A stretch of 64,000 bases of DNA, taken from positions 110,897 through 174,896 of the forward strand of contig CAZSNT010000001.1 in assembly GCA_964607765.1 (NCBI GenBank), written 5' to 3'. The notes beneath the pieces were generated by a model. It did not search any database. It saw only the letters and a program-made list of their open reading frames with translations, and was not told the DNA's origin. Both the position numbers and the translations under genes were made by a program. Positions 9,092 to 17,398 of this stretch are shown here, in pieces. This DNA comes from CAZSNT01 sp964607765 (GTDB lineage Bacteria; Verrucomicrobiota; Lentisphaeria; Oligosphaerales; JABHEG01). The stretch's first letter is position 1, and each line of letters starts with the position of its first letter.

Positions 9092-11482
9092 ATGAGAACG
9101 CAGCACCAGCAACTGTCCCGCGTGAGCGCGTCGGCGCTCCTCGCGGTTCTGCTCGCCGGAATGGCCGCCGCGGATTCGCCGCACATCGGTTACGTCTACC
9201 CGGCCGGCGGGCGCCAGGGAACCACGTTCGAAGTCACCGTCGGCGGCCAGTTCCTTCGCGGCACGCGCGCCGGGCTGGTCTCCGGAGACGGCGTCAAGGT
9301 GCGGGTCGGGCGCTACGCCACCCCGCTCTCGGACAACAGCATGAAGGCGGCGCAGGACAAACTGCGCGAGGTCGGCAGGTTCAAGTCGGACGGGCGCAAC
9401 GCGATGGAAGAGGGCGAGGACCAGCGCAGCGCCCACATGAACATGCTCGCTGCTCGAGCCGCGGACCAGTTCGAGATGTACGCTGCGAAGCTCGGACTCG
9501 ACGACACCACCCCCCGAGGCTTCGCCAGGTACCAGCGCATCTACAACAGCCCGCGACGTCAGCCGAATGCCCAGATCTCCGAGACCGTCATTCTCGAGAT
9601 CACCGTGGCTCCGGACGCAGTGCCGGGCGCGCGTGAACTGCGGCTGCAGACGTCGGCCGGCGTGACCAACCCGATCGTCCTGCAGATCGGGCAGGTGCGC
9701 GAATACCGCGAGCACGAACCGAACGACCTGAAGCCGGACAACGGCGCGCTGTCCATGACCGTGGACGATGTCAAACTGACCTACACCATGGATGACCTCG
9801 AACTGCCGAACCTGGAACAGCTCCCGGTCGTTCTGAACGGGCAGATCATGCCGGGCGACGTGGACCGGTTCAAGTTCCAGGTGCCCAAAGGCATGCGCCT
9901 GGTGGCCGCGGTCAGCGCGAGGAGCATCGTGCCGTACCTGGCCGATGCCGTTCCCGGCTGGTTCCAGGCGACCTTGGCGCTGCTCGATCCGAAGGGGAAC
10001 GAGGTAGCCTACGCCGACGACTTCCGGTTCGACCCGGACCCGGTCGTCTGCTACGAGATTCCGGAGACCGGCGAATACACGCTCGAGATCAAGGACTCCA
10101 TCTACCGCGGCCGCGAGGACTTCGTCTACCGCATCCTGGTCGGTGAAGAGCCCTACCTGACGAACATCTTCCCGCTGGGCGGACGGGTCGGCGCCGAAAC
10201 ACGCGTGGCAGTGAGCGGCTGGAACCTGCCTGCCCCCGAAGTGACGGTGGACGGCGGCAGCGGCGGCGCCGGCATACGGCACGTGTCCATGTCGAAGGAC
10301 GGCCGCGTGTCGAACCGGCTGCCTTTCGTGCTCGACACGCTCCCGCAGCAGTTGGAGGCCGAGCCCAACAACGCCTGTGCCCGAGCCGAAGACGTGACGC
10401 TCCCGGTCATTGTCAACGGGCGCATGGACGAGCCCGGCGACTGGGACGTGTTCCGGCTCCAGGGCCGCGCGGGGAACGAGATCACCGTCGAGGTCCAGGC
10501 ACGACGCCTGCGTTCGCCTATGGATTCCGTGCTCAAGATCACCGACGCGGACGGCAAGATCCTGGCAGCGAACGACGACTTCCTGGACAAGGCCGGACAC
10601 CTGCACCGCGGCCCCGGTCTGATCACTCATCATGCCGACTCGCTGCTGCGCTTCGAGTTCCCCGCCGATGGTCAGTATTTCCTGCACATTGGCGACACCC
10701 AGCGTCAGGGCGGCCCGGCCCACGCGTACCGGCTGCGCATCAGTCCGCGCGTGCCCGACTTCGACCTGCGTGTCGTGCCGTCCAGCATCAGCGCCCAGGC
10801 TGGACAGATCGTGCCGATCACCGTTTATGCGCTGCGGCGGGACGGGTTCGCCGGCGAGATTTCCCTCGCACTGACCGACGCGAAGAGCGGGTTCGGGCTG
10901 GGCGGCGGCTGGATCCCGGCCGGTCAGGACAAGGTGCGGCTCACGCTGACCGCGCCCGGCGTTCAGCGGAACAAGCGATTCGAGCTGCAGCTCGAAGGAC
11001 GCGCGACCATCGACGGCAGAGAGGTCTGTCGTCCCGCAGCTCCTGCAGACGACACGATGCAGGCCTTCCTCTGGCGCCATCTGGTAGCCACCAACGACTG
11101 GACAGCCACGATCAGAGGCGGCGGCCGAGGCGTCGCCGCGCCGGCGCGCATCCTCAATCAGGGCGCCGTGCAGATCCCCACCGACGGCGACGTGACCGTG
11201 AAGGCGCTCCTCCGGCACGGAACAGCGAACGAACAGCTCAAGGTCGACCTGATGGACCCGCCCGAGGGCGTTGCGGTCAAGGAGGTCACGGCGGACTCAG
11301 GTCAGGTGAGTATCGTGCTTGTTGCGGATGCGAAAGCCGCCACCGCGGGGCTGCAGGGCAACCTGATCGTCGAGGTCTACACGGAACGCGAACGCAAGGC
11401 CAAAGACGGACGCGAGCTGCCCAAGCAACGCGTGTCACTCGGCAGACTCCCCGCCATTCCCTTCGAGATCGCCAGCAAGTGA
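9092..11482 (+). CDS. Exported PPC (pre-peptidase C-terminal) domain protein
   Basis: 796 residues from ATG 9092, preceded by AGGGAGAAG. The longer frame from 9047 is less likely because it would put 15 Arg/Pro residues before the signal peptide. After the signal peptide (SALLAVLLAGMAAA) comes an IPT/TIG-like start (IGYVYPAGGRQGTTFEVTVG). At least two PPC-type beta-sandwich repeats follow, each with the pattern EPN(D/N)...NG.I..PGD.D.F.F. (about residues 225-345 and 425-560). The remainder is Ig-like. PPC domains bind surfaces or other proteins. In PVC bacteria this architecture is commonly the third partner of DUF1549/1553 and DUF1501 genes, and a shared envelope complex is a reasonable inference. 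Confidence 0.85.
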   Translation: MRTQHQQLSRVSASALLAVLLAGMAAADSPHIGYVYPAGGRQGTTFEVTVGGQFLRGTRAGLVSGDGVKVRVGRYATPLSDNSMKAAQDKLREVGRFKSDGRNAMEEGEDQRSAHMNMLAARAADQFEMYAAKLGLDDTTPRGFARYQRIYNSPRRQPNAQISETVILEITVAPDAVPGARELRLQTSAGVTNPIVLQIGQVREYREHEPNDLKPDNGALSMTVDDVKLTYTMDDLELPNLEQLPVVLNGQIMPGDVDRFKFQVPKGMRLVAAVSARSIVPYLADAVPGWFQATLALLDPKGNEVAYADDFRFDPDPVVCYEIPETGEYTLEIKDSIYRGREDFVYRILVGEEPYLTNIFPLGGRVGAETRVAVSGWNLPAPEVTVDGGSGGAGIRHVSMSKDGRVSNRLPFVLDTLPQQLEAEPNNACARAEDVTLPVIVNGRMDEPGDWDVFRLQGRAGNEITVEVQARRLRSPMDSVLKITDADGKILAANDDFLDKAGHLHRGPGLITHHADSLLRFEFPADGQYFLHIGDTQRQGGPAHAYRLRISPRVPDFDLRVVPSSISAQAGQIVPITVYALRRDGFAGEISLALTDAKSGFGLGGGWIPAGQDKVRLTLTAPGVQRNKRFELQLEGRATIDGREVCRPAAPADDTMQAFLWRHLVATNDWTATIRGGGRGVAAPARILNQGAVQIPTDGDVTVKALLRHGTANEQLKVDLMDPPEGVAVKEVTADSGQVSIVLVADAKAATAGLQGNLIVEVYTERERKAKDGRELPKQRVSLGRLPAIPFEIASK

Positions 11483-11490
11483 CCTCCCCG

Positions 11491-13287
11491 TCACTCCTTC
11501 CGGCGAACAGCCCTGTCGGGGATTTTCCAGACGTAGATAGGCTCGCGGCGGTTGGACGTGCAGCCCAGGATGTGCCCCCGGAAAACGGCGTAGGACTGGA
11601 TGCCGTGCGACATGCCCATGTCCGTGACCGTGGTGCACCACTCGCGACTGGGAATGATGCGGTTGCCGGGCCGGTAGATCGTGCAGAAGCGGTAGTTCAC
11701 CAGACCGGTATCCTCATCGACGAAGAAGATGTTCGCCTTGCCGGGGACGATGATATTCCCCTTCCAGTACCCGAGGGACAGCTGGCGTCGATTGTCTGCA
11801 TGGTGTAGCAGTCGGCGCCAGATGTGATAGGGCTTCCCATCGCCCGGCGTCGAGAACGGGTCGATACGGCCACCGTCGTAGCGGTTTTCGGCAGGCGGCT
11901 CGGTCAGTTCTTTCCCGGTCAGATCCCAGGCATCCAGGAAGGACGATCTGGCGCCCTTACCGTAAAGCCGCGTGCCCTCGATGAGGACCACCCCGTCCCC
12001 GTCCGTCAAAGAACCGCCGTACGCGTAGGTGTGGACCTGGACGGGAGGCCAGGAAGCAGTGTCGAACACTGGCGACCTCTCCATGTCTTCCCGCGGATAC
12101 GTGAAGTACCGCGAGCCCCGCACAATGCCTGCACGATGCCATTTCCTTCCTGCTTCGTAGGGGATACGCATGGCGGCCCAGGCCAGCCTGTTCCCCGTGT
12201 CCGGCGGAGATCTGTCCGACGCCATTCGGGCAAAATGGGTGCTGCCGTCCAGCCTCATGAAGTAGTAGCCTCTTATGTCCAGAAGCACCAGAATGTCGCT
12301 GTCCGAACCGCATGCGACCGCCGCCCACACCTGCTTGCAGGGCGTCTCGAACGTCTGCAGTCTCCGGAAATCCGGGTCGAACAGCACGACCTTCGTGTGC
12401 CACGGCCCGAAGCTGTAGGCGCCGGGCGGCTCCTCCGCTGTCACGACCACCGCATACCCCCGCCCCCAGGAAACGCAGCGCGTACTGCCCGTCCTCAGGT
12501 TGTCCACGTCGGCGAACAGCTCGCGCACGTCCACCTGGGCAACTTCCCGGAAGGAACCGTCAGCGTCAAGTTTGTGAATGCGCGTCTGCCAGACGTCGCG
12601 TTCGGGCTTGCTGCTCGATTCCGTGAGTAGGATCCCTGACTCCGAGGGAACGCGCGAGAACCGGAAGAAGCGCTCTGCGGGCAGGCCGATGCGTTTCACT
12701 CTCAGATCGCGATCGATCAGATCCAGTTCGTGCCCTTCGGACTGCCGGCTCGGCAGGCACGCCACGAAACGGCGTCCCGCCCACAGGTAAGGTCCGGAGC
12801 TGCGCGGGGTCGAGGCCGCCGGACTCAACTCCGACCGCGCGATCTCGCGGCAGGGAACGAACACCCGTTCCACGCCGTCGAATCCCTCGACAGCTGTGTC
12901 GCCGGTGATTGGGGCTCCCAACCACCCCCTCAAAGCGGGTGTCTGGGCTGCCTCGATCTTCTCCGCCAGCTCCCGCAACCGCTTGGTCAGTGCCGGATCG
13001 GACTGCGTCGGTGTGGCAGGCCATCGTCGCTCGCTGTAGTCGAAATCGCTTCCCTTTTCAGGCATTCCCTTGGCGAGGGAGAGAGACGTGCATAACAGCG
13101 CCAGACTCAGCAACAGGCCCACGCTGGAGCACGCTCCCTTGCCAGTGCCCAGACGCGCAGCGCCCACCTGAGGGCACGCCCTGAACAGGACGAGCGAAGG
13201 GATCCCGCCGTCATGCAGACATCTTATCACATTTCTCCGCGGAGACTGGATAGGCGCCTGGCAACAGGTCTCATCTGACTGCGACAT
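11491..13287 (-). CDS. Secreted beta-rich protein of unknown function
   Basis: About 598 residues from ATG 13287; a GTG at 13305 or a start nearer the signal peptide is also possible. A hydrophobic stretch (SSVGLLLSLALLCTSLSLAK) near residue 60 looks like a signal sequence with an unusually long n-region, which favours a downstream start. The rest has repeated strand-turn patterns (RRFVACLPS, YAVVVTAEEP, DILVLLDIRGYYFMR, DGVVLIEGTRLYG) spaced like blades of a beta-propeller. No catalytic motif is recognised. It converges on the PPC-domain gene with only 8 bp between the stops. Confidence 0.6.
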   Translation of the reverse strand: MSQSDETCCQAPIQSPRRNVIRCLHDGGIPSLVLFRACPQVGAARLGTGKGACSSVGLLLSLALLCTSLSLAKGMPEKGSDFDYSERRWPATPTQSDPALTKRLRELAEKIEAAQTPALRGWLGAPITGDTAVEGFDGVERVFVPCREIARSELSPAASTPRSSGPYLWAGRRFVACLPSRQSEGHELDLIDRDLRVKRIGLPAERFFRFSRVPSESGILLTESSSKPERDVWQTRIHKLDADGSFREVAQVDVRELFADVDNLRTGSTRCVSWGRGYAVVVTAEEPPGAYSFGPWHTKVVLFDPDFRRLQTFETPCKQVWAAVACGSDSDILVLLDIRGYYFMRLDGSTHFARMASDRSPPDTGNRLAWAAMRIPYEAGRKWHRAGIVRGSRYFTYPREDMERSPVFDTASWPPVQVHTYAYGGSLTDGDGVVLIEGTRLYGKGARSSFLDAWDLTGKELTEPPAENRYDGGRIDPFSTPGDGKPYHIWRRLLHHADNRRQLSLGYWKGNIIVPGKANIFFVDEDTGLVNYRFCTIYRPGNRIIPSREWCTTVTDMGMSHGIQSYAVFRGHILGCTSNRREPIYVWKIPDRAVRRKE

Positions 13288-13409
13288 AGGAATCGGCCTC
13301 TCCACAAGTACGTGCTGTGGATCTACTGTATGCTGGCGAGCTCCGGGTGCAAAGCTGTCACCGCAGTGACCGCAATCAATACCTGGTTGGTTCGCCCGGT
13401 CCCGGTTCG

Positions 13410-13438
13410 TTGACTCTCGTGGTTCAATGTGCTACATT
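13410..13438 (+). promoter_or_regulatory. Promoter of the Phd-UPF0175/DUF3368 operon, predicted leaderless
   Basis: TTGACT at 13410-13415 and TACATT at 13433-13438 are separated by exactly 17 bp, a good sigma70-type match. Transcription would begin about 6-7 bases after the -10 box, at or beside the A of the antitoxin ATG (13444). No Shine-Dalgarno sequence precedes that ATG, in keeping with a leaderless message. Confidence 0.55.
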
Positions 13439-13452
13439 TTGTCATGACAAAA
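13437..13452. promoter_or_regulatory. Perfect 16-bp palindrome over the antitoxin start codon (likely operator)
   Basis: TTTTGTCATGACAAAA is its own reverse complement. It starts inside the -10 box, covers the predicted transcription start and contains the antitoxin ATG at 13444. Antitoxins of the Phd type usually repress their own operon through palindromes at this place, so autoregulation is the likely role. Binding is inferred, not shown. Confidence 0.6.
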
Positions 13453-13803
13453 CGAAAAGACCTCGTGAGCCGAACGCCACTTGACGTGTTCTCTGTCCGC
13501 GATTTGAGGACGCGGACCAGCGCCATGGTACGTGATGCGGAGGAAGGCCGGGTCTCCGTTATCACGAAGCACGGTCGCCCTGCCGCACTCACCGTGCCCT
13601 TCGACCGCCGCCTGCTCGAGCTTGGTGTCGGCACGGATTTGGCGTTAGCGCTCTTCGAGAATGGCCTGATCAGCATGAAGAAGGCGGCACGTCTCGCCGA
13701 ACTCACACTCGATCGGTTCATGGATGTCCTGGCGGAGGCCAATGTGCCGGCCGTGGACTATCCGCCCGAGGAACTGGCTGCGGAAATGGAAGTCGAGCTG
13801 TGA
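13444..13803 (+). CDS. Antitoxin with Phd/YefM-like N-terminus and UPF0175 C-terminus
   Basis: 119 residues. Residues about 12-55 (VFSVRDLRTRTSAMVRDAEE, then ITKHGRPAALTVP) match the Phd/YefM DNA-binding fold. Residues about 60-119 (ALFENGLISMKKAARLAELT, then FMDVLAEANVPAVDYPPEEL) match UPF0175, normally a free-standing small antitoxin that partners DUF3368 toxins. The protein thus joins a Phd-type repressor to a UPF0175 toxin-binding part. Its stop TGA overlaps the toxin ATG by one base (13803), so translation is coupled. The start codon lies in a perfect palindrome and has no ribosome site. Confidence 0.8.
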   Translation: MTKRKDLVSRTPLDVFSVRDLRTRTSAMVRDAEEGRVSVITKHGRPAALTVPFDRRLLELGVGTDLALALFENGLISMKKAARLAELTLDRFMDVLAEANVPAVDYPPEELAAEMEVEL

Positions 13804-14306
13804 TGAAGACCATCGTGGCTGACACGGGCCCATTGATCGCGCTTTCCCGCATGTCGCGTCTCGATCTGCTCCCCCAGTTGTTCGGTGAGGTCTTGGTTCC
13901 CCAAGCTGTGGTGGCCGAGCTGTGTCTGGATGAGCCGCGGTGCGGAGTAGCTGACTTGGCTGCTGCCGTCAGCACGGCCGGGTGGCTCAGTTCGGTGAAG
14001 TCGGCGGGCGCCCCTACGATCGCCGGTCTTGACGCTGGTGAGTCTGCCGCCATCTGTCTCGCACAGAGTCTGGGCTGTCCGCTGCTGCTGGACGAACGTC
14101 GAGCGCGAAGGGCGGCAGTCAAGCGCGCCGTTCCTGTGATCGGGACAGGACGTGTGCTCATTGCCGCAAAGGAGCACGGGCTCATCGAATCGGTGGCAGC
14201 TGAGCTCGTCGCGCTGCGCCAAGCGGGTTACCGACTCAGCAGCGCGCTTTGCCGGCAGCTCACTGACCTGGCCGGCGAAGCTGAACCGCCCCAGACGCGG
14301 ACGTGA
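13803..14306 (+). CDS. DUF3368 PIN-like toxin
   Basis: 167 residues from ATG 13803, overlapping the antitoxin stop. It begins KTIVADTGPLIALSRMSRLD and has a second acidic cluster at LDAGESAAICLAQ and a third at LLLDERRARR. This acidic pattern is that of PIN-domain nucleases of the DUF3368 group. Members are toxins that cut RNA and are held inactive by UPF0175-type antitoxins, as encoded just upstream. All expected acidic residues are present and the length is normal, so the pair looks functional. Its 3' end overlaps the convergent Nudix gene by 47 bp. Confidence 0.82.
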   Translation: MKTIVADTGPLIALSRMSRLDLLPQLFGEVLVPQAVVAELCLDEPRCGVADLAAAVSTAGWLSSVKSAGAPTIAGLDAGESAAICLAQSLGCPLLLDERRARRAAVKRAVPVIGTGRVLIAAKEHGLIESVAAELVALRQAGYRLSSALCRQLTDLAGEAEPPQTRT

Positions 14307-14748
14307 GAGTTCCGGCCAAGCTCATGTAGACCGGCTTGCGGAACTCTGCGACCGACTCGACGAGGGTGTCAAACTCCATCCATCGCCAGCTCCGGAACTC
14401 CCCGCCTGCATCGATGTCGATGTCCGAGTCTTCGCCGAGGAAGCGGAAGAGGAACCAATACTGCACCTGGCCGCGGCCCGCTTTCCTGTTGCGGAACTCC
14501 GGCGGCAGCTCGTAGGCGAGGGGCGTAGGCGCCGTTGCCAGCAGTTCGAGCAGGCGCTTCCTGATACCGGTCTCCTCGCGGACCTCGCGATACGCGGCGG
14601 CGAGCGGCTCCTCGTCCTTCTTCAGTCCGCCTTGCGGCAGCTGCCACGCCCCCGGCACATCGGCACGCTCAAAGGCCAGCACCTGGCCGCGGTCATTCAC
14701 GATTGCCGCACCCGCACCGGCGCGGAAGTACTCTGGTGGTCTTTTCAT
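14260..14748 (-). CDS. Nudix hydrolase (RppH/Ap4A hydrolase-like)
   Basis: 162 residues from ATG 14748. The Nudix box is intact: GGLKKDEEPLAAAYREVREE followed by TGI (Gx5Ex7REUxEExGU), binding Mg2+ for hydrolysis of a nucleoside diphosphate linked to another group. The opening FRAGAGAAIVNDRGQVLAFE, PGAWQLPQGG before the box, and a C-terminal FRSWRWMEFDTL resemble RppH, which removes pyrophosphate from mRNA 5' ends, and diadenosine polyphosphate hydrolases. No ribosome site is visible; a 14-bp tandem repeat runs almost to the start codon. The 3' end overlaps the convergent DUF3368 gene. Confidence 0.85.
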   Translation of the reverse strand: MKRPPEYFRAGAGAAIVNDRGQVLAFERADVPGAWQLPQGGLKKDEEPLAAAYREVREETGIRKRLLELLATAPTPLAYELPPEFRNRKAGRGQVQYWFLFRFLGEDSDIDIDAGGEFRSWRWMEFDTLVESVAEFRKPVYMSLAGTLTSASGAVQLRRPGQ

Positions 14749-14751
14749 GGT

Positions 14752-14786
14752 TTCGGTGTTCAGCGTTCGGTGTTCAGTGTTCGGTG
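14752..14786. repeat. 14-bp tandem repeat upstream of the Nudix start
   Basis: TTCGGTGTTCAGCG, TTCGGTGTTCAGTG and a half copy TTCGGTG run head to tail, ending 4 bp from the Nudix start codon. On the minus strand this is the untranslated leader, or a translated extension if the longer frame were used. Confidence 0.85.
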
Positions 14787-14866
14787 CGGGCTCCGATCGT
14801 TCGGCGCGGAACTGCACCGTCTGTCTTCTGGGCTGTGAGAGTCCTGTACGCTCAGGCGGGGGCCCT

Positions 14867-14912
14867 CGTCGATTGCCGTCGGCAGCAGTCGATTGCAGTC
14901 GATTGCAGTCGA
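14867..14912. repeat. 10-bp tandem repeat between the Nudix and glycyl radical enzyme genes
   Basis: GATTGCAGTC occurs twice in tandem at 14891-14910, flanked by partial copies from 14867 (CGATTGCCGTC) to 14912. It lies in the 218-bp gap that also holds the 14-bp repeat; nothing else was recognised there. Confidence 0.75.
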
Positions 14913-14966
14913 GTTTTCTTTTCCGACCTTGAAGAGGGCTCCGCTCTCAGACAAGTGTTCTGGCCA

Positions 14967-17348
14967 TCACACCAGACTGTGCGCACTGCGCCGGATGATC
15001 TCATCCTGCAGATGCCGGTCGAGCTTCACAAAATACTCCGAATAGCCTCCGACGCGCACCACCAGGTCGGCGTGGTTCGCCGGCTCCTCCTGGGCCGCGC
15101 GCAGGTCGGCTTGGTTCAGCACGTTGATCTGGAGCTGCGGGCCGCCCCTGCGCAGGTATGCTGCGATCAGGTCCCGCACGGCCTCCGTGCCCTGCCGGTC
15201 CGCCAGCAGCAGCGACGTGAGCTTCACGTTCAGCGCGTAGGCGCCCGTGACACCGCTGTGGTCGAGGCGGCAGATGGAGTTCATCAGCGCCGTGGGGCCG
15301 CTTTGGTCTCTGCCCTGCGTTGGGCCAATGCCGTTGCTGAGCGTGTCCCCGGCGTGTCGGCCGTTGGCGGTCGCCCCGATCGCTTCGCCGTGAGACACGT
15401 GTCCCGTGTAGCTGAAGAACACGGTCACGAACGGGCCGCGGCCGTCTTGATTGTGGCTGTGCACAGCATCGCAGAATGTGCCGAATACGGCTGCCGCAAC
15501 CGCATCCACATCCGGCAGGTCGTTGCCAAAGCAGGGCGTGCCGCGTTCGAGCATGGCGCGGACGTCCTCGCGGCCGCGGAAATCGCTGTCAAGCAGGTCG
15601 ACCATCTCCGCCAGGCCCAATCGCCTCTGCTCGAACACGAATCGTCGGATGGCTGACAGCGAATCGACAGCCGTGCCCAGGCCAGTCGTGCCGACCGGGT
15701 GAATACTCGGACACACACACCCGCCCGCGTACATGTCCCTGCCGCTCTCAATGCAGCCCTCCAGCAGCGCGGACCCGAACGGGTCGCACGCACCGGCCTG
15801 CGCGGTGAATCTGCCGCCCCGTGCGGGACCTGTGCATGCCCTGTCCACTTCGTCCCGAATACGGCTCGTGTAGGCGTGCAGCAGGGAGCCGAACGTGTCG
15901 AACTCCTCGCCGGCGTCGCGCTGTTCCCTGAGCACGTCGTTCAGCAGTTGCGGGAAGCAGACCGCCCCCGCGCCCTGCCACTGTCCCACCTTCCCCATGA
16001 CCATGATTTCGACACAGCCCATGTTGTAGTAGTCACGGGCGCTTGTCAGACCGTAGAGCGGGGTCAGGTTCGGCACCCATACGTCGTCGTTGAGGATCAT
16101 GGGCTGTCCGAACCCGCCCTTGACTGTTTCGACAATTTCCTCAAGGTACCAGTCCGGGCAGTCGGCACTGATGCGCGCCGCCACGTTCGGGTACGGTCGC
16201 CGCACGGTGCGTGTCACCTCCAGACAGAGCCTGGTCAAGTCCGTCATGCCGCAGCGTCCCGCCGGAGTCGTCCCCCCGATGCACACGCTCTGCACGGTGC
16301 GCATGTGCGGCTCGTTCACTTTGAGCCACATACAGGCGAGCAGTTCGAACGCGTCGTCGCGTGTCAGCACGCCCTCGTCCAGATCACGCCGGTAGAAGGC
16401 GTGCAGGTACTGGTCAAGCCGCGCAAACGACAGCGCACTACCGCCATCGATGTTCGCCGCGACGTGCACGAGCCAGAGCAGCTGCAGCGCTTCCCTGAAC
16501 GTGCCCGGTGCGCGATCCGCGACACGGCGGCAGACTGCGGCCATTTCGGTGAGCTCCCTTTGCCGTTGGCCTGCTTCCCCGCCTGCTTCCCGGTCCAGGC
16601 GGTCCGCATAGCGTCGGGCAAACCGGATCGCCGCGTCGATGGCGATCAACGCTGCCTGGTAGAACGTCTGTTTCTCGCTCCCGCTCTCGTCCGCCAGCCG
16701 CGCCGTGATCTCGTTGCGGATTCCGCACAGGCCGAGCCGCACCACGCGCTGGTAATTCAGGTCCAGGTGATTGGCAGCCGCCCACGGCAGCTCGCGCATG
16801 AGCTGGCGCGTGTCCTCGCCGTAGTCGAAACTGAAGTGCCACTCCAGTTCGCGCCCGATCTCGGCCTCGGTCAGCTCGGAACAGGCGTCGAAGCGCTCCG
16901 CCGTGTCGCGAATGAGCCGCTGCAGATCCCGGTATGTGACATTCGCGTCGTAGTGATCGCGCGCCATCAGAGCCCAACGCGCCCGGGCAGCGCGGCCCGG
17001 ACTGATGCGTCCATCGCGCTTCCCGGCGAGGTAGTCAGCGATCACCCCGAACGCCTCTTGCCTGCGCTCGGCGTACGACGGCAGGCCGTCCGCCACCGGC
17101 CACATTCCCAGTACGGAACCGGCGAGCAACTCGTGGGGCAGCACAACCAGCTCAACGCTGTCCAGCAAGTGCGCGAAGGCCTTGGCTCGGCGAATGGCCC
17201 GAGGCTGGTCGAGGGTAGCACGCAGGGATTCGGCAACCAAAGGGTAGAACGTCGTTCGCCGCACGCCCGCAGCATCGAGAGCGCGGATGTGCGCGTCCAA
17301 CGCACGGATGCGGTCCTGTTCGGCTGTCGTTGCGCTCGCAGACGTCAC
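14967..17348 (-). CDS. Glycyl radical enzyme (PFL-like, GCVE dehydratase/lyase class)
   Basis: 793 residues from GTG 17348, which has GGAGG eight bases upstream. The enzyme has the three hallmarks of the family. The active-site loop YYNMGCVEIMVMGK holds catalytic Cys445, and the following VE puts Glu447 as a general base. The C-terminal VVRVGGYSEYF holds the radical glycine (Gly768), and the HAFYRRDLDEG and WLKVNEPHMR blocks are typical of PFL-like proteins. The GCVE motif is shared by diol/glycerol dehydratases, choline lyase and related C-O, C-N or C-S lyases, not by pyruvate formate-lyase. The substrate is not assignable here. Activity needs a radical-SAM activase, and none is encoded nearby. 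It is an oxygen-sensitive enzyme, implying an anaerobic lifestyle. Confidence 0.88.
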   Translation of the reverse strand: MTSASATTAEQDRIRALDAHIRALDAAGVRRTTFYPLVAESLRATLDQPRAIRRAKAFAHLLDSVELVVLPHELLAGSVLGMWPVADGLPSYAERRQEAFGVIADYLAGKRDGRISPGRAARARWALMARDHYDANVTYRDLQRLIRDTAERFDACSELTEAEIGRELEWHFSFDYGEDTRQLMRELPWAAANHLDLNYQRVVRLGLCGIRNEITARLADESGSEKQTFYQAALIAIDAAIRFARRYADRLDREAGGEAGQRQRELTEMAAVCRRVADRAPGTFREALQLLWLVHVAANIDGGSALSFARLDQYLHAFYRRDLDEGVLTRDDAFELLACMWLKVNEPHMRTVQSVCIGGTTPAGRCGMTDLTRLCLEVTRTVRRPYPNVAARISADCPDWYLEEIVETVKGGFGQPMILNDDVWVPNLTPLYGLTSARDYYNMGCVEIMVMGKVGQWQGAGAVCFPQLLNDVLREQRDAGEEFDTFGSLLHAYTSRIRDEVDRACTGPARGGRFTAQAGACDPFGSALLEGCIESGRDMYAGGCVCPSIHPVGTTGLGTAVDSLSAIRRFVFEQRRLGLAEMVDLLDSDFRGREDVRAMLERGTPCFGNDLPDVDAVAAAVFGTFCDAVHSHNQDGRGPFVTVFFSYTGHVSHGEAIGATANGRHAGDTLSNGIGPTQGRDQSGPTALMNSICRLDHSGVTGAYALNVKLTSLLLADRQGTEAVRDLIAAYLRRGGPQLQINVLNQADLRAAQEEPANHADLVVRVGGYSEYFVKLDRHLQDEIIRRSAHSLV

Positions 17349-17398
17349 GTCGGTCGCCTCCGGTCTACTCTACAGGCGAGCCGCCCGCATGACGAGCC

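Noticed and set aside
9014..11218. 734-residue open frame opposite the PPC-domain gene
   Set aside because: Antisense shadow; no signal peptide or domain, and the sense frame has clear family matches.
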